A DNA stretch of 64,000 nt from JAOAFT01 sp035390885 (GTDB lineage Bacteria; Bacteroidota; Ignavibacteria; UBA10030). A program made the position numbers and the translations under genes. Where the stretch lies: the NCBI GenBank assembly GCA_035390885.1, contig DAOOUW010000001.1, positions 21,860 through 85,859 of the forward strand, in the 5' to 3' direction. Below the pieces are notes generated by a model. That model saw only the letters and a list, made by a program, of their open reading frames with translations. It was not told where the DNA came from and did not search any database. Numbering within the stretch: the stretch's first letter is position 1; each line of letters starts with the position of its first letter. Shown here piece by piece: positions 1 through 8,096 of the stretch.

Positions 1-598
1 GCGTTACAATCGTACCTTTATCGTAAAGCTGTTGTATAGGAGAGTACGACACTGTTCCGCGAGTTGAGTCGTTTGAGGCAACGGTAAGTGTGTACTGTGG
101 AGAACATTCATAACCAGTAACTCCATCTCCAATAATTCTAAAGTAATCGATGTTTGCAAGTCCGCCTGTGCAAATTGATTCCAGCCGTATTTTATGATCG
201 CCGGCTGTGAGGTGTACCTGTAGTGAATCAATCTCTCTCCAGTTCGACCATGTAGTTGTGTATGGGAAAAGCACTGTATCGATTACAACATTTCCATCAA
301 TGTAAAGTTTTCCATCGCGAAGATTGGTTGCTGTTCCACCGAAAGCATAACGCCACGTTACAAAGTAATCTCCTTCGGTCTGAACAAAAATTTCCCAGCT
401 CATAGCAACGCCAATACCGTTATTAACATCGACATATCCTGGTCCTGTCCATCCTGAAATTGAAGAGGAGGAGGTTTCAATGGTACCATTATAGTTACAG
501 AATCCTAAATCATTTTCCTGAATAATGAGCGAATTTTGCGCACTCGCAATTGTTACAAGGAAAATGAAGGCAGGGAAAAGCCATTTCAATTTGTTCAT
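1..598 (-). CDS. Secreted protein with carbohydrate-binding-like module, truncated at window edge
   Basis: The reading frame opens at ATG 598 behind a good AAGGAG ribosome site (AAGGAGAAAACTCTATG on the minus strand) and runs off the left edge, giving about 199 visible residues. Residues 1-20 form a signal peptide ending in IASAQ. The following ~140 residues (GWTGPGYVDV, GDYFVTWRYAFGG, LYIDGN, GDHKIRLESI, GLANIDYFRI) look like a CBM6/CBM35-type beta-sandwich module, normally used to bind polysaccharide. The last visible residues (YTLTVASNDSTRGTVSYSP) resemble the start of an InlB-like B-repeat. The catalytic or anchoring part, if any, lies outside the window. Polysaccharide-degrading enzymes such as pectate lyases often have this arrangement, but that is inference. 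Confidence 0.7.
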   Translation of the reverse strand, partial: MNKLKWLFPAFIFLVTIASAQNSLIIQENDLGFCNYNGTIETSSSSISGWTGPGYVDVNNGIGVAMSWEIFVQTEGDYFVTWRYAFGGTATNLRDGKLYIDGNVVIDTVLFPYTTTWSNWREIDSLQVHLTAGDHKIRLESICTGGLANIDYFRIIGDGVTGYECSPQYTLTVASNDSTRGTVSYSPIQQLYDKGTIVT

Positions 599-751
599 AG
601 AGTTTTCTCCTTACACACGTTTGACAAAATTGTTTGCACACGCCTAATGCTGTAGAGAATATACGTGCCAAAAAATCGAAAATCCATTTTTGCCCAACAA
701 AACCGGCATTATGCGACCCAATATTGATGTGGAATCATTCATTTGTAATTT

Positions 752-3085
752 TCATCCATAGAAAAATGAGAGCTGTTGTTCCTTTGGAGGATAGAAAATT
801 TGCTTAGCGGTTGAAGTTTGCAATCCAAAAAGTTCTTTCAATTTTTTCTTATCGTATCCAAATGGATGGAGAAGCGTTGCCATTGCCTCTACTACAAGTT
901 CAGCATACTTCTCTCTATCGTATCCATCTTCGAAAGCGTAGAGGGCGAGAGGTTTTGCCTTGTCCGGATATTTTTTTCCGGTATGATCAATGAGAATGTA
1001 TTCGATGCGCTCGCCAGCTGAAAGATGAATTCCCATCTGCTCTATTGATGCTGAGACGATTGCATTGACCGTGCGACTTCTATATTCTTCCGGTTCCTGT
1101 GAAATGTGCCGTTTAATGATAAGTTCCATCGGGTGAACGTTTCCACTGAGGATTGATTCGATTGTGCAACGTCCAACATTTATTAATTCCGGTACAAGCG
1201 CAGTAAGTTCATCGATATTTTTTGCTTGCGCCATCATTTTCAGCAGCGCCATTTGCGTCGTTCGCACAATGGTTGGTACATCGTGGCGGCGCGCTTCGAT
1301 TCCACGCATTTTCAATTCGCCGTGCTTATACCATCCAACGTAGTGATTTGCCGTTGTTATTGAAGCGTCGGTTTTCGATGCGGGGAAAAGAATCCAGTTG
1401 TATATTCCTTCCAATGAAATATCAATACCGACGCGACGAGATATTTCGGCAGCGAGCTCTTCATAGTCTTGTTGAGTTGCGCCTGGTTTCTTGAGCCACA
1501 AACAATCGACGATTCCGTGAAGTACAGTGTATCCGGCTTCTTCGGCAATTTCCTTTGCCGTCAGGAGTGATTCACGGGAGAAAGCATTGACCGATTCATG
1601 AGCTTCGATCTTTCCGAACCGCGCGTTTCTGTACCCAAGATATCCAAAACAACTAACCAGCATCCACTTTAGCGCATTCTGTAAATTGTTGTATTTCTGA
1701 TAGAGCGCATCATTGTTCCCTTTATAAATTTTTCGTTTCTGTTTATAGTACGCTCGTTTTGCAAGTACAGGTTCTAATGTAGAAGCCACCAATCCTCTCC
1801 GCCGTGAGCATATTCTGTAACCAAGTTCTGGCACTACATTCTCAGGCTTCGTCGATGCGCAACATTGGCAATTGATGGTTTCCGGCGAAATATTATTCTT
1901 TACCATAATTGTAGGATACATTGACACAAAATCCAATTCTGCAACATCCTCGTAGTAACCGACCGGCGGAGTGAAGATGAGTCCGCCTCGATCTGCCAGC
2001 AGCAATGTGGTAGCGGGTTTAAAATCTTCCGCTTCGCGTTTCTTCGATGGTATGAGAACGTTGTGTCGGTATGCCCACGAGTACTCAAGCGACGACATTG
2101 ATGTGCCAATACTTGCGCGTGCCTGTTGCTGTCCGCACATTTGAGTAAGACGCGTCATTTCAAAGAGTCCATCGAATCCCGCCTCTGCAAAGGTAAAGGA
2201 ATTTGTTCTATCGATGTGCCACCGTCCTGCAAGAAGAAATGAACCATCGGTGTGTACAATTTTTCCGTACTGAAAAAAACTCGAACCTCTTTTCCTTATG
2301 TAGGAAGCTTTCGTATCTCGATTGAGCAACAACGGTATTCCTGTTTGTTTCGAGAGATGTACAAGCTTTGGTAAAAGAAGAGAGTCGCCGTACTCGGTAA
2401 GGAGAATATCGGGATTACAACGGAGAAGATGACTGTTGAATACTTCGAGGAATTCTTCCGGCTCACTGCATTCTATTGTCGCGGTGCGCTCATCGCAGAC
2501 GATATCTAATTGGAAAGAACGCTGGTACTTCGGTGCAATCCATGCTGAATCCGGCGCTAATCGTAATTCCATAATTGAAAGCGGTGGCGCTTCATATTCG
2601 CATGCTTCACGACTGTCGTGCACGGTAAAGGCTGTGAGTTCGTTCGATGCGTTGATCTCGTAATCACCGAAAGCAAGTGGAAAGAGATTTGTTTCGTAGA
2701 AGAATTGCTGTTCTACAGGCAAATTAGAATTGTAGAATGCGGTGTAAGGAAAAAATTTTTCAAACAACTGTGTCGCTTTTTGAAAGTTAAGAGGATTCTT
2801 TACCGTAATCTGAAATACATCGAGCAATTTACCGGAGAAAAGTTCTTCTCGTGTTGTTGAATGAACATGAACCGGCGTCCCACAACGTTTTGCAGCCATA
2901 GCTACACGATTTCTATCGGCAAGATGCATGTCGAGGAAGAACGATGGTGCAAATTGGAAGTATGTTTTACGCCGTTTGCCATCTTTGGTAATAAACCAGA
3001 GCGTCATACCGTTCTCGGATGGATAGGCATCGAATAACCATCCGGAGAGAAGAGGTGCGCAAGTTGTACAAGATTGTTCGGTCAT
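752..3085 (-). CDS. PolB2-like B-family DNA polymerase (accessory, damage-linked)
   Basis: This 777-residue protein is a B-family DNA polymerase. Motif A is ELDFVSMYPTIM with Asp385. Motif B is ALKWMLVSCFGYLG (471-484). Motif C reads LHGIVDC (522-528) instead of YGDTDS, so the first Asp is lost while the second, metal-binding Asp527 is kept. The KxRG element follows at 592. The exonuclease region around 190-310 lacks a clear DxE motif, suggesting no proofreading. Cysteines 406, 408, 409 and 426 sit just after motif A and could bind metal or an Fe-S cluster. The altered motif C and the neighbours match the archaeal PolB2/Dpo2 group, once considered inactive and later reported as error-prone. 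The start overlaps the preceding gene by 4 bp (ATGA), so translation is coupled. It is the last gene of an operon controlled from 4118-4280. Confidence 0.9.
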   Translation of the reverse strand: MTEQSCTTCAPLLSGWLFDAYPSENGMTLWFITKDGKRRKTYFQFAPSFFLDMHLADRNRVAMAAKRCGTPVHVHSTTREELFSGKLLDVFQITVKNPLNFQKATQLFEKFFPYTAFYNSNLPVEQQFFYETNLFPLAFGDYEINASNELTAFTVHDSREACEYEAPPLSIMELRLAPDSAWIAPKYQRSFQLDIVCDERTATIECSEPEEFLEVFNSHLLRCNPDILLTEYGDSLLLPKLVHLSKQTGIPLLLNRDTKASYIRKRGSSFFQYGKIVHTDGSFLLAGRWHIDRTNSFTFAEAGFDGLFEMTRLTQMCGQQQARASIGTSMSSLEYSWAYRHNVLIPSKKREAEDFKPATTLLLADRGGLIFTPPVGYYEDVAELDFVSMYPTIMVKNNISPETINCQCCASTKPENVVPELGYRICSRRRGLVASTLEPVLAKRAYYKQKRKIYKGNNDALYQKYNNLQNALKWMLVSCFGYLGYRNARFGKIEAHESVNAFSRESLLTAKEIAEEAGYTVLHGIVDCLWLKKPGATQQDYEELAAEISRRVGIDISLEGIYNWILFPASKTDASITTANHYVGWYKHGELKMRGIEARRHDVPTIVRTTQMALLKMMAQAKNIDELTALVPELINVGRCTIESILSGNVHPMELIIKRHISQEPEEYRSRTVNAIVSASIEQMGIHLSAGERIEYILIDHTGKKYPDKAKPLALYAFEDGYDREKYAELVVEAMATLLHPFGYDKKKLKELFGLQTSTAKQIFYPPKEQQLSFFYG

Positions 3086-3417
3086 TGTTCTACTGTAACC
3101 GTCCTGTAAGTTTTTTCCTGCAATTTGGAATCGCTGTCTTTGGAATTGGGTGCATCTTCGGTAATACGCTGTTGTGCGTGGAGTTCGTTCTCTAATTTTC
3201 TGATCTTCTTTTGCTGCTCAAGAATAATAGACATGACAATGCTTTCAAATGGAACTGCACGCATTGCATAGAAGTTTTCCGCTAAGTGGAGTTTCGCTGC
3301 GCGGAAGATGTCGTCGAAAATTTCCTGATCTTCTTTCCGCAATCCACGGCGAAACTTTGACCAGCTTTCTAATTCCGATGCAAGAATATTGGTAAATGTT
3401 GGCACTGTTCGTCCCAT
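3082..3417 (-). CDS. Small helical protein of the PolB2 cassette
   Basis: The product is 111 residues, charged and predicted helical, with no membrane segment. Its core (SWSKFRRGLRKEDQEIFDDI, AVPFESIVMSIILEQQKKI) ends in a coiled-coil-like stretch around residues 65-85, followed by a polar tail. It starts 8 bp after the RecA-like gene and overlaps the polymerase start by 4 bp, so the three proteins should be made in fixed proportion. A small conserved protein of this kind accompanies PolB2-type polymerases in other genomes as I recall them. By analogy with ImuA/ImuB cassettes it may be an adaptor or processivity factor, but no activity can be read from the sequence. Confidence 0.8.
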   Translation of the reverse strand: MGRTVPTFTNILASELESWSKFRRGLRKEDQEIFDDIFRAAKLHLAENFYAMRAVPFESIVMSIILEQQKKIRKLENELHAQQRITEDAPNSKDSDSKLQEKTYRTVTVEQ

Positions 3418-3425
3418 AGAATCGC

Positions 3426-4118
3426 CTATCCATGAATTTTATAAATATTGTGATTTGTATGTCTCGACTCAGGAATACATCGCGCTTTTTCTGTTTCCGT
3501 TCCTTGAAGCTTTGCAACGTAATCCATTGATTGTCGTACCATTGCAAAGATCTGGTTCCGTACCGGCGGGAAAATATTCCTTTCCTGACACACAACAAGG
3601 AATGAGATGCCAGCGCCTTTGAGTTTGTCGAGAGACGAAATCACTTTTTGTACAATTGACTTTGCTTCCTGAATGTTGACATTTTCATCATAGAATGTAT
3701 CGAGCAAGCCCAGAATTAGAACAAGCTGTGTTGGCAGTTTCTTCTGAAGTTCCGGGAGCTTTACAGTGATAGTCTGCTCCACCTGATAACAGGTAAATCC
3801 ACGCGAGATAAATATATGATTGAGAAATTCCTCAGGATCGATTTTTCGCAAACGTGCATAACGTGCAAGAGAATGAACATCGAAATAGTTGCTCGCATCG
3901 ACAACTGCAAGAGTGCGACCGCGTGCAATTGCTTCTGCGGCAATTCTGTGAGCGTAACCAAACACAGAATCATTGCCGTAGAGTAAAAATGTTGTACCGC
4001 TTTGCTTTGTAAATTGTTGGAAGATTTCTTCCTTCAAAGCCTCAAGTGGAAGCTGGACAGAAGGAAGCTTCTGAATGTTCTTATTTGTACTTGTAACCGT
4101 TATCATTTGTTGACTCAT
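3426..4118 (-). CDS. RecA/RadA-like paralogue with degenerate Walker A (ImuA-like role)
   Basis: The 230-residue protein has a RecA-fold layout: a strand and loop LLYGNDSVFGYAHRI (46-59) where a Walker A motif should be, VVDASNYFD (72-80), and a Walker-B-like strand LVLILGLLD (132-140). The P-loop lysine and the GKT/S triad are missing, so ATP hydrolysis is unlikely. The C-terminal half (GISFLVVCQERN) matches the RecA core strand order. It is the first gene of the operon with the small protein and the B-family polymerase. Inactive RecA homologues play this role in ImuA-ImuB-DnaE2 cassettes and accompany archaeal PolB2, where they are thought to connect the polymerase to the RecA filament. That role is inferred here. 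Confidence 0.8.
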   Translation of the reverse strand: MSQQMITVTSTNKNIQKLPSVQLPLEALKEEIFQQFTKQSGTTFLLYGNDSVFGYAHRIAAEAIARGRTLAVVDASNYFDVHSLARYARLRKIDPEEFLNHIFISRGFTCYQVEQTITVKLPELQKKLPTQLVLILGLLDTFYDENVNIQEAKSIVQKVISSLDKLKGAGISFLVVCQERNIFPPVRNQIFAMVRQSMDYVAKLQGTETEKARCIPESRHTNHNIYKIHG

Positions 4119-4135
4119 TTATTTTTCTCTTCGGA

Positions 4136-4164
4136 ATCATACGACATTTTTGTCGTCTTGTCAA
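4136..4164 (-). promoter_or_regulatory. Promoter of the RecA-like/PolB operon with operator in the spacer
   Basis: On the minus strand TTGACA (4164-4159) and TATGAT (4141-4136) are separated by exactly 17 bp, a near-consensus sigma-70 promoter. The spacer contains the perfect palindrome ACGACA-N4-TGTCGT (4141-4156). A repressor bound there would block RNA polymerase directly. The start codon lies only about 10 nt downstream of the expected transcript start, so the leader is very short. Confidence 0.85.
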
Positions 4165-4235
4165 GAGTTGATATGCTTAGAATTTCTATATCTGCTATCA
4201 TTTATAATAGATGATATTGATTTTATGGAATAAAA

Positions 4236-4265
4236 TGTCATATTAGGGTATGACAATTATGTCGT
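4236..4265 (+). promoter_or_regulatory. Second operator region in front of the S24 repressor gene
   Basis: ATGACA-N4-TGTCGT (4250-4265) repeats the operator found in the opposite promoter with one mismatch and lies 15 bp before the repressor start codon. It overlaps a second palindrome, TGTCATA-N6-TATGACA (4236-4255). A weak -35 TTGATT at 4217 with an AT-rich -10 near 4240 would place both sites over the -10 and start point. This layout suggests autoregulation of the repressor. The operator assignment is inferred from symmetry and repetition. Confidence 0.7.
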
Positions 4266-4280
4266 TTTGATGAGGTTGCA

Positions 4281-4916
4281 ATGAAATCTTCGATAGCTCA
4301 GAGAATTAAGCAAGCGCGATATGCGAAGAATTTCGATCAGGCAACGCTTGCTACGAAAATAGATATTGCCACTCGAACGTTGCAGCGCTGGGAAAAAGGC
4401 GAGCAAGTCCCGGATAGTAATTACTTAATGCGCATAGTGAAGGTAACTGGAGTGTCAGCGCATTGGTTGCTGACTGGAGAAGGCGAGATGTTTGCAAAAG
4501 AATCTACAAGTTCCCCTTCGCTCGATACAAGTCGGTATAATCTTGTTTCGCTTCCAATTTTATCTTCGGTGCCGGCTGGAGCGCTCACTCAAATATTTCA
4601 TCCCGATTCGAGTGAACGAACCATCACCGTTGATGATGTCCATGATTCGAGAGCTTTTGCGCTCGAGGTAAAGGGCGATAGTATGTCGCCAAGGATCGAG
4701 AATGGCGATATCATTATCGTGAGTCCAAATCAGGATGTGCGAAGCGGAGATATCTGTGTTGTTCGTGTCAATGAAGAAGACACAGTAAAGAAGGTGAAAT
4801 TTGAAGAAGATTTTATCCATCTCATTCCATTGAATCCAGCCTATGAGCCAATGGTTGTGCGAAAGCGTGATGTTGTACTTCTCTGGCGAGTTGTAAAAGT
4901 AGTCAAAAGCTTATAA
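4281..4916 (+). CDS. S24/LexA-like self-cleaving transcriptional repressor
   Basis: The protein has 211 residues. Residues 1-60 form an XRE/lambda-CI type helix-turn-helix (QATLATKIDIATRTLQRWEKG). The C-terminal half is an S24 peptidase domain. The expected cleavage bond Ala99-Gly100 (SVPAGAL), nucleophile Ser134 (GDSMSP) and general base Lys170 (DTVKKV) are all present. Their spacing (34 and 36 residues) is almost that of E. coli LexA (34 and 37). This predicts RecA-stimulated self-cleavage after DNA damage. It is transcribed away from the RecA-like/small/PolB operon across a 162 bp region holding two matching palindromes, so it very probably represses that operon and itself. Phage repressors have the same fold, but no phage genes are nearby. 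Confidence 0.9.
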   Translation: MKSSIAQRIKQARYAKNFDQATLATKIDIATRTLQRWEKGEQVPDSNYLMRIVKVTGVSAHWLLTGEGEMFAKESTSSPSLDTSRYNLVSLPILSSVPAGALTQIFHPDSSERTITVDDVHDSRAFALEVKGDSMSPRIENGDIIIVSPNQDVRSGDICVVRVNEEDTVKKVKFEEDFIHLIPLNPAYEPMVVRKRDVVLLWRVVKVVKSL

Positions 4917-5125
4917 TGCTGCTTTATTTGGGAAACCAAAAAATTTCCACGCAGATTACGCTGATACTCGCATAAGGGAAGCTATGAAAAGAATTGTTCT
5001 GATTTTATCCATCAGACTTTGGTGATTCTATCATTGAATGGTATAAGGAAGTTTTAGAAATTGAATTTTTCTATTGTTGGGATTTATCTTGAAAATGTAA
5101 ATTATTCTGAGTAAGATAGCAGAAA
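4917..5125. other. Intergenic stretch with no recognised feature
   Basis: These ~210 bp separate the repressor gene from the lipoprotein gene. I see no coding frame with codon use like the neighbours and no convincing terminator hairpin. Confidence 0.5.
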
Positions 5126-5653
5126 ATGGTGGGCGAGGAAATGTATTCCATAGTTGCTGAGACAAATTCAAGACTTCCAATAATTTTTCTATTTGTAGGT
5201 GTGTCTTTCATGGTGTTTGGGTGTAGCCAAAAAGAAAAGCTCGAACGAAAATATACTATAGAAAACTGCTTTGGCAATTGGAACGCGCACAGTGTTATCG
5301 TTACAAACTCGCATGATGAACACGAACGAATCGAATTCAGTGTTCCACGATATGGACAAATCAACTGTCAGATAAATCCCGATAGTTCGTTTACGCTCAA
5401 TGTTGGTATATTTAAGGATGTAACCTTAACTGATGACCAAATGTGGCTTTCAGTGCAACGGGTACTTGTCCATAACGGTTATAAACTATTCATAAGCGGT
5501 ACTTATGAATACAAAGATTCAATTGCTGATTTCTATAGCTATAATCGCGACAAACATTTCCGCAGTGTATTCTACACTTACGATGATGATTTCTACTTAA
5601 GCTATATTGATGGGAAACAAAATACATGGGAAATTCAATTTGAGAAAAATTGA
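5126..5653 (+). CDS. Orphan lipoprotein, unknown function
   Basis: The frame gives up to 175 residues. A hydrophobic segment (LPIIFLFVGVSFMVFGC) ends in a lipobox-like VFGC, so the mature protein is probably a lipid-anchored envelope protein. The rest is beta-rich and polar (SFTLNVGIFKDV, YKLFISGTYEYKDS, SVFYTYDDDFYLSY), and I recognise no family. ATG 5141 is an alternative start: it follows GGGCGAGG very closely, while ATG 5126 has little ribosome-site support. The gene lies 30 bp before another lipoprotein gene on the same strand and may share its transcript. Confidence 0.6.
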   Translation: MVGEEMYSIVAETNSRLPIIFLFVGVSFMVFGCSQKEKLERKYTIENCFGNWNAHSVIVTNSHDEHERIEFSVPRYGQINCQINPDSSFTLNVGIFKDVTLTDDQMWLSVQRVLVHNGYKLFISGTYEYKDSIADFYSYNRDKHFRSVFYTYDDDFYLSYIDGKQNTWEIQFEKN

Positions 5654-5683
5654 TGTTAAATAATTTATACAGGAGGAAGTACA

Positions 5684-6652
5684 ATGCAAAAGAAAAAATT
5701 TGTAACGCTTGCTGTCGCCATTCTTGTTTTTTGCTTAATGCTCAATTTTGGATGCGATAAAGATTCGAACACAGGACCTGCAGGCTCTGTTCTTATTGGT
5801 TTTGGAAGTGATTACTTTCCATTGAAGGGGGCACAGACTATTTACGGGAAAGGTGAATATCAAGTTATGGAATACGATAGTACAGGGAGAATTATACAGT
5901 CCCACGCAGAAGCCGATCTCATTGGAAAGGGATATATAGGTCCGCAAACCAACGTTGCAGGGCTACCATGCCATTTTTTATATGGCTATCATCAAAATGG
6001 GGAGATTGAATATTCGAATGTAGCAATAGTCAACTACAACCAATCAGTTATTGCGTTCCAACAACCTGATCAGATATGTACTATTTTACCTTCGGAAATT
6101 GTTATTGGAGCAAAATGGATTATCAATCCTTTTGTTCCATTATACCAGCAAGTGACTGCCCAGATTATGGATTTTAGACCTTCGTATACTAATTCTGCAG
6201 GAGAAAAGTTTTCCAATGTCATTAGAATTAGAATTATGTATTTAGATTCTGCCACTACGCCTCATTACTCCTACTATTCTTATGGTAATAAAGGATGGCA
6301 ATCATACTACGACACTACATACGAGGAAGTAAATGTAAACATGGATATCTACTTTGCAAAAGGTGTTGGACCGGTAGATATTAAGGTAAATCAAATTGAT
6401 GGGACACGTAAATTCTGGAGAGTGGATAGCACCTATTCTTCTTCCACCCTGAATGTTCAATATTATAAACGCTACTTTAAAATTGGTGTACTTGGTAAAT
6501 GTGGAAGAATTGAAGCCCCAGACGGAAACGGAATCCGTCCATACTCGCTTGATAAGATGAATGTAAAAAAAGCTACAAGGAAAATTAGTTTAACAGAACT
6601 TTTGTTTGGAAGTGATAAATCAATACGCCGTTCTGCACTCTTGAGACGTTAA
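5684..6652 (+). CDS. Orphan lipoprotein, unknown function
   Basis: The 322-residue product starts behind a strong AGGAGG site. Its signal peptide (KKFVTLAVAILVFCLMLNFGC) ends in the lipobox LNFGC at Cys24, so it is a lipoprotein. After a short linker (DKDSNTGPAG) the sequence is beta-rich with repeated Tyr/Ser/Asp patches (YYSYGNKGWQSYYDTTYEEV, FAKGVGPVDIKV). The phrase ending in KGVGPVDIKV is typical of Bacteroidota lipoproteins that carry a beta-sandwich domain. I cannot name the family. The tail is basic. It is probably co-transcribed with the preceding lipoprotein gene. Confidence 0.7.
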   Translation: MQKKKFVTLAVAILVFCLMLNFGCDKDSNTGPAGSVLIGFGSDYFPLKGAQTIYGKGEYQVMEYDSTGRIIQSHAEADLIGKGYIGPQTNVAGLPCHFLYGYHQNGEIEYSNVAIVNYNQSVIAFQQPDQICTILPSEIVIGAKWIINPFVPLYQQVTAQIMDFRPSYTNSAGEKFSNVIRIRIMYLDSATTPHYSYYSYGNKGWQSYYDTTYEEVNVNMDIYFAKGVGPVDIKVNQIDGTRKFWRVDSTYSSSTLNVQYYKRYFKIGVLGKCGRIEAPDGNGIRPYSLDKMNVKKATRKISLTELLFGSDKSIRRSALLRR

Positions 6653-6884
6653 TATAAATGTGATGTATCAGAAATTTGAGGTACTCTTTCCGCAGTATTG
6701 AGTAACCGACGAACAAGTAAATCAAAGCTATATCTTGTAATATACTGATGCAGCCTTGTCTAGTTGCGGTCGATGGTTGTTATTACTACGTGAGATACAT
6801 CTAGAAAATTCTTTTACATAGATTATGCAAATAAAAAATGCGGAAAGAATTCATTAACCAACATTGTTGATTGGAAACCTACAA

Positions 6885-7045
6885 AGACTGTCACCTCGAT
6901 ACGCATCACGAGCGCCTCGGCAACCGATGCTCAGACGGTGGCTGAGGTGAGCGATAGCTCGTATCCGAAACCGCCGCCTATAAATTCCCTTCTTATATAG
7001 AGAGGGTAGGGGGTGTGTAATTTTGGTTTTTATGCTTTTACTTCT
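6885..7045 (+). repeat. Palindromic intergenic repeat, copy 1 (core, ends degraded)
   Basis: This 437 bp convergent gap after the lipoprotein gene and downstream of asd contains the repeat core: ACCTCGATACG at the left, GGCAACC, then ACGGTGGCTGAG and a tetraloop hairpin GAGC-GATA-GCTC before GTATC. The apical stem differs from other copies (GGAC-GGCA-GTCC) but still pairs. A GATTATGCAA sequence at 6821 resembles the family's terminal repeat, but no matching right end was found. The rest of the gap (6653-6820) shows nothing else. Confidence 0.65.
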
Positions 7046-7089
7046 AATCCGTCAATCAGCGTAAGAACGAATAATTTCCAGGAGTTGTA

Positions 7090-8085
7090 CTACTCTTTTT
7101 CAGCGATCAGCGCTTCGGCAATTTGAACGGCGTTCGTTGCCGCTCCTTTACGAATATTATCGGAGACAATCCAGAGATTTACTCCGCTCTGAATAGTATA
7201 GTCCTTCCTGATTCTTCCGACGAAAACATCATCCTTGCCGTACGCATTGATTGGCATTGGGTAGAGATTTGCCTTCGGGTCATCTTGCACCACAACGCCG
7301 GGAGCATTGCGCAGAATTTTTTTCACTTCCTCTACCGAGCAAGGTTTCTCGAATTCGATATTCACCGCTTCACTGTGTCCTCCAATTACAGGCACTCGTA
7401 CGGTTGTTGCTGATACTGGAATATTCTCGCCCATAATTTTTGAGGTTTCCATCATCATTTTAGCTTCTTCCTTCGTATATCCATTATCGAAGAAGACATC
7501 AATGTGGGGAATAACATTGTATGCGATAGGATGAGGAAATTTTTGAAATCGAACAGGTCTTCCGGCAATTTCATCTTCTAGTTGATCAACACCTTTTTGT
7601 CCCGCGCCTGTAACAGATTGATACGTCGAAACAACAACTCGTTTGATCCGGAATACATCATGGAGTGGTTTTAGTACTACAACCATTTGAATTGTCGAAC
7701 AGTTGGGATTTGCAATAATTCCATGGTGTTTGAAGATGTCGTTTTTGTTGACTTCGGGAACCACAAGAGGTACTTTCTCATCCATTCTGAAAGCGCTGCT
7801 ATTATCAATAACAACCGTGCCTCGTTTGGAAATAATCGGCGCGACATCTAAACTTACATTTGCACCGGCTGAGAACAGCGCAATATTGACGCCATTGAAT
7901 TCCTCTGGTTTCAGTTCCCGCACGGCATACGGTTTTCCGTGGAAGAGCACTTCCTTTCCGACGGAACGACTCGAAGCAAGCGGAATAAAATTCTCGACAG
8001 GAAAGTTTCTTTCCTCGAGCACTTTGGTCATTGTACGGCCTACTAAACCAGTAGCGCCTGCAACAGCAACAGTATACGTTTTCAC
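7090..8085 (-). CDS. asd: Aspartate-semialdehyde dehydrogenase
   Basis: This 331-residue enzyme makes aspartate semialdehyde from aspartyl phosphate with NADPH, the branch point to lysine/diaminopimelate, threonine and methionine. The Rossmann motif GATGLVG is at 10-16. The catalytic cysteine is Cys129 in NPNCST. The substrate-binding and dimer motifs TYQSVTGAGQKG and GGHSEAVNIEF are present. Length is normal for the family. The gene lies 11 bp downstream of lysA on the same strand, so two steps of the DAP/lysine route are probably co-transcribed. Confidence 0.97.
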   Translation of the reverse strand: MKTYTVAVAGATGLVGRTMTKVLEERNFPVENFIPLASSRSVGKEVLFHGKPYAVRELKPEEFNGVNIALFSAGANVSLDVAPIISKRGTVVIDNSSAFRMDEKVPLVVPEVNKNDIFKHHGIIANPNCSTIQMVVVLKPLHDVFRIKRVVVSTYQSVTGAGQKGVDQLEDEIAGRPVRFQKFPHPIAYNVIPHIDVFFDNGYTKEEAKMMMETSKIMGENIPVSATTVRVPVIGGHSEAVNIEFEKPCSVEEVKKILRNAPGVVVQDDPKANLYPMPINAYGKDDVFVGRIRKDYTIQSGVNLWIVSDNIRKGAATNAVQIAEALIAEKE

Positions 8086-8096
8086 TTTTTACCTCG

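Noticed and set aside
655..675. Sigma-54 promoter for the first gene (TTGGCACG on the minus strand)
   Set aside because: The -24 half fits, but the -12 half reads TTCT instead of TTGC, so the pattern is incomplete.
4281..4916. Prophage repressor as part of a phage remnant
   Set aside because: The S24 repressor could be phage-derived, but no integrase, structural or lysis genes are nearby and it matches the operator set of the polymerase operon.
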